Shown here piece by piece: positions 5,085 through 7,147 of a DNA stretch of 7,147 bases. How positions within the stretch are numbered: the first letter of the stretch is position 1; each line of letters starts with the position of its first letter. Source of the stretch: Deltaproteobacteria bacterium (lineage in GTDB: Bacteria > Desulfobacterota_C > Deferrisomatia > Deferrisomatales > JACRMM01); NCBI GenBank assembly GCA_016218905.1, contig JACRCS010000550.1:1-7147 (forward strand), written 5' to 3'. Under the pieces are notes generated by a model. The model had not been told where the DNA came from and ran no database searches. It was given only the letters and a program-made list of their open reading frames with translations. Both the position numbers and the translations under genes were made by a program.

Positions 5085-7147
5085 ATGTGGACCGTAGGCC
5101 GTGGCTCTCTCGCGGCGTTCCTAGCCCTCGGTCTATTCGCGACCACCTCCGAGGCGAGCATCGTCTGGGAGAGAGTCCCCGGCGCGCCCGAGGGCGGGAT
5201 CCTGAGCCTCGCGGCGAGCGGCACCGACCTCGCCGTCGCCACCCGTGTCTGGCAGCCCGGGGAGAGCGACCGCCACGTCCTCGCTGTCCGGAGCGGCGGG
5301 TCCTGGGAGGCCCTTCCCCTGCCCGCGCTGGCGGAAGGGAGGGTGAATCCCGTCTATACCGCCGTGGCCCTCACGCCGGGTCGCCTGTTCGTCGCAGAGT
5401 CGAGCGCGCAGGGCGGCGGCACGGCTATCCGGCTCCTCTCCTGGGATCGCGCGGCGCGGAGCTGGTCGGCGCTCACGTTCGTCCCGATGGCGAACCCCTA
5501 CGTGAGCGTCGTCGGGATGGAGGCGCTGGACGACGGGCTCCTCCTCCTGACGTCCAGCTGCCAGCTGACACGCTGGACCGGCTCGGCCTTCGTCACGCCC
5601 GAGGGGTGGCCGTCCGCCGCGTTCGAGCGGGCGAGCTGCGAGACTCCCTTCGTCCGCGACGCGGGTCGCCTGTTCGTCGTGGCCGGGGCGGTCTTCGAGT
5701 ACCGCGCCGGGCGGATCGAGTACCCGCTCCAGCCGGAGGGGACCGGCCGGAAGGGGGTCGCGGTCCTGCCGGAGGGCCTCGCCTTCCTCCAGGACGGAGC
5801 GTGGGGCTGGCCCGACAAGCTCTTCCTCCCGGGGAGGGCGGAGCCGCTCGGGGTGCCGCTCTTCGCGACCGGGCCGCTCTGGCGGACCGGCGGGAGCCTC
5901 TACACCGGGACCTACAGGGGGCCGGCGCGGCTGGGTGAGGGGCGCTGGTGGTACACGCGGCCGGCGGGGCCGCCCGGCACGACCGATTTCGGGCCGACGG
6001 GGCCTTTCGTCGAGGCGGGAGGCGAGCTCTACGGCGGCTCGCAGGGCGGTCTATTCCTGGGGCGGACGTCGGTTCGCCGCCTCCTTCCCGTCGTCGCGGG
6101 CGGCTCGGGGAGAGGCGGAGAGACGTACCGGACGGAGCTCCTCCTCTCGAACGCCGGGGTGGTCCCCGTCACAGCGCGACTCGAGCTCCGGGCGCCGGAC
6201 GGGATCGCCGCGGGGCGGTGGATGGCCGACGTGCCGCTCCCGCCCGGGACGGGCCGGCGGGTCGAGGATCTCGCCGCACTCTTCCCGCCGGGCGTCCCCT
6301 CGACGGGAAGCCTCGCGATCGACTTTGCCGGCGCGGCGCGGGACGAGGACGTCTGGGCAGGCGCGGACGTCGTCGCGCTCCGGAACGGGAGGTCCGCGAG
6401 GACACACGTCCCCGCGCCGCAGTGGGGAAGCGGGCCGGGCTATTACATCGAAGAGGCGGTCGGCCCTCTCCCCCGCCTCGACCCTTCCGTGCGGACGAAC
6501 GTCGGTTGGGCGGACTCCGGCGACGCGGGACCCGACGGGCCGCTCTGGAGCGACTTCCACCTCGAGGCTCACGGGTCGTCGCGGCAGGACCCGCATCGCA
6601 TCTTCGCCCTGCCGGGGCAATGGGAGCAGCACCCGCTCGCCCAGCTGCAGCCGGACGCGCCCGGCGGTTCGTTCCTCGGTCTCTCCGGGCCCACCTACTA
6701 CGGAGGCCCGAACTGCTGCTTCGGGAACGAGTCGATCGCCGAACGGGACCTCGTCGCGTACGCCGTGGAGGTCGACCAGGAGAGCGGCGACGGTTCGACG
6801 ACGCTCTTCGAGACGCGCACTCTCGACGCCGACAGCAGCTCCCTGTTCTTTCCGGCCGTCGTCCGGTCGCGAGGGCGGGACGGCCTCGCCTGGTCGAGCG
6901 AGCTGCGCCTCGGTCGGGTGGCCTGGTCCGCCGGGATCGGGACGGCCCGACTCCATTTTCGAGGCGAGATCGGCGGCGAGCCGACCGAGGCAGCCTGGGC
7001 CGTGCGCCCCGACAGCGGCGACACCCTGCGGCTCGACCTCCCCGCCGAGGTGATACGGCAGGTGGGTCTCGAAGACACCGGCCAGGACGTCGTCGGGACG
7101 CTCACGGTCGCGGAGGACGGCGTCCGATCGAGTCCCCTCTTCGGAGA
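5085..7147 (+). CDS. Large exported protein: propeller-like N-terminus plus tandem beta-sandwich modules (3' end outside window)
   Basis: I translated this frame codon by codon and it is open to the window edge, giving 687 complete codons. A signal peptide covers 1-24 (hydrophobic 8-19, cleavage after SEA). Residues about 25-330 hold repeated strand-turn patterns, such as GRLFVAESS, GRLFVVAGAV, GGSLYTGTY and GGELYGGSQ, often followed by a W or R-rich strand; this looks like a Kelch-like beta-propeller, though blades cannot be counted safely. From residue 333 a module begins with LLPVVAGG and TYRTELLLSN, continues with RTNVGW (470-475) and ends near AYAVEVDQESGDGS (558-571). A second copy starts at 588. 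I recall similar modules in secreted proteins of Acidobacteriota and other phyla, without a known function. It is probably periplasmic, surface or extracellular. No catalytic motif is visible, so the role is unknown. Confidence 0.85.
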   Translation, partial: MWTVGRGSLAAFLALGLFATTSEASIVWERVPGAPEGGILSLAASGTDLAVATRVWQPGESDRHVLAVRSGGSWEALPLPALAEGRVNPVYTAVALTPGRLFVAESSAQGGGTAIRLLSWDRAARSWSALTFVPMANPYVSVVGMEALDDGLLLLTSSCQLTRWTGSAFVTPEGWPSAAFERASCETPFVRDAGRLFVVAGAVFEYRAGRIEYPLQPEGTGRKGVAVLPEGLAFLQDGAWGWPDKLFLPGRAEPLGVPLFATGPLWRTGGSLYTGTYRGPARLGEGRWWYTRPAGPPGTTDFGPTGPFVEAGGELYGGSQGGLFLGRTSVRRLLPVVAGGSGRGGETYRTELLLSNAGVVPVTARLELRAPDGIAAGRWMADVPLPPGTGRRVEDLAALFPPGVPSTGSLAIDFAGAARDEDVWAGADVVALRNGRSARTHVPAPQWGSGPGYYIEEAVGPLPRLDPSVRTNVGWADSGDAGPDGPLWSDFHLEAHGSSRQDPHRIFALPGQWEQHPLAQLQPDAPGGSFLGLSGPTYYGGPNCCFGNESIAERDLVAYAVEVDQESGDGSTTLFETRTLDADSSSLFFPAVVRSRGRDGLAWSSELRLGRVAWSAGIGTARLHFRGEIGGEPTEAAWAVRPDSGDTLRLDLPAEVIRQVGLEDTGQDVVGTLTVAEDGVRSSPLFG
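6081..6845 (+). repeat. Module copy 1 within the large exported protein
   Basis: Residues 333-587 form one complete module. Its first half runs from LLPVVAGG through TYRTELLLSN to GSLAIDF (408-414) and reads like a beta-sandwich. Its second half runs from RTNVGW (470-475) to AYAVEVDQESGDGS (558-571). It also contains an unusual GGPNCCFGN stretch (540-548) with adjacent Cys544 and Cys545. The boundary is set by the restart of the first-half pattern at residue 588, giving a period of 255 residues. Confidence 0.6.
6846..7147 (+). repeat. Module copy 2 within the large exported protein (incomplete)
   Basis: From residue 588 the pattern FFPAVVRS, then WSSELRL, TARLHFRGE, TLRLDLPAEV and GTLTV, lines up in order with LLPVVAGG, YRTELLL, TARLELRAP, RRVEDLAALF and GSLAI of copy 1. 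Spacing differs by a few residues. Identity is modest, so the duplication looks old. Only the first part of this copy lies in the window. Confidence 0.55.

Noticed and set aside
5087..7053. Two long plus-strand open frames (5087-5938 and 5935-7053)
   Set aside because: Both are out of frame with the exported protein and are Arg/Pro/Gly/Ser-rich. The frame beginning at 5085 has a signal peptide, a ribosome binding site and ordered internal repeats, and stays open throughout.

Overview
The window is very GC-rich DNA whose codons mostly end in G or C. It carries six protein genes packed with short gaps and no RNA gene, insertion sequence, CRISPR array or phage gene that I can recognise. Most long reading frames on the opposite strands are shadows of real genes. 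I infer a free-living, high-GC Gram-negative bacterium. The last gene contains a secreted repeat module of a type I recall from Acidobacteriota such as Thermoanaerobaculia and some other phyla. That placement is from memory only, so the lineage is tentative.

Left side, minus strand (1-1459): a secreted S9-type alpha/beta-hydrolase peptidase (419-1459) is followed 48 bases later by a small four-helix membrane protein resembling DUF6524 (370-1), which is cut off by the window edge. The two probably share a transcript. A 150-base divergent spacer (1460-1609) separates them from the plus-strand genes.

Right side, plus strand (1610-7147): a PPP-family metallophosphatase (1610-2362), a soluble PAS-type histidine kinase without an adjacent response regulator (2457-3632), a secreted metal-dependent amidohydrolase of the imidazolonepropionase/Xaa-Pro dipeptidase type (3679-5013), and a large exported protein (5085 to beyond the end). 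The last gene stays open to the window end. It appears to be an N-terminal propeller-like region followed by at least two copies of a module repeating at about 255 residues.

How they fit together: two genes (minus-strand peptidase, plus-strand amidohydrolase) encode exported enzymes that plausibly act on peptides, two encode cytoplasmic signalling proteins (phosphatase, kinase), and one encodes a large exported protein of unknown role. The plus-strand gaps are 94, 46 and 71 bases, so co-transcription is possible, but the functions do not form a recognised pathway. I found no convincing undescribed multi-gene system. The most interesting items are the modular architecture of the last gene, the coiled coil that precedes the peptidase domain, and a G7 tract at the end of the amidohydrolase where a +1 slip would read into the next gene.
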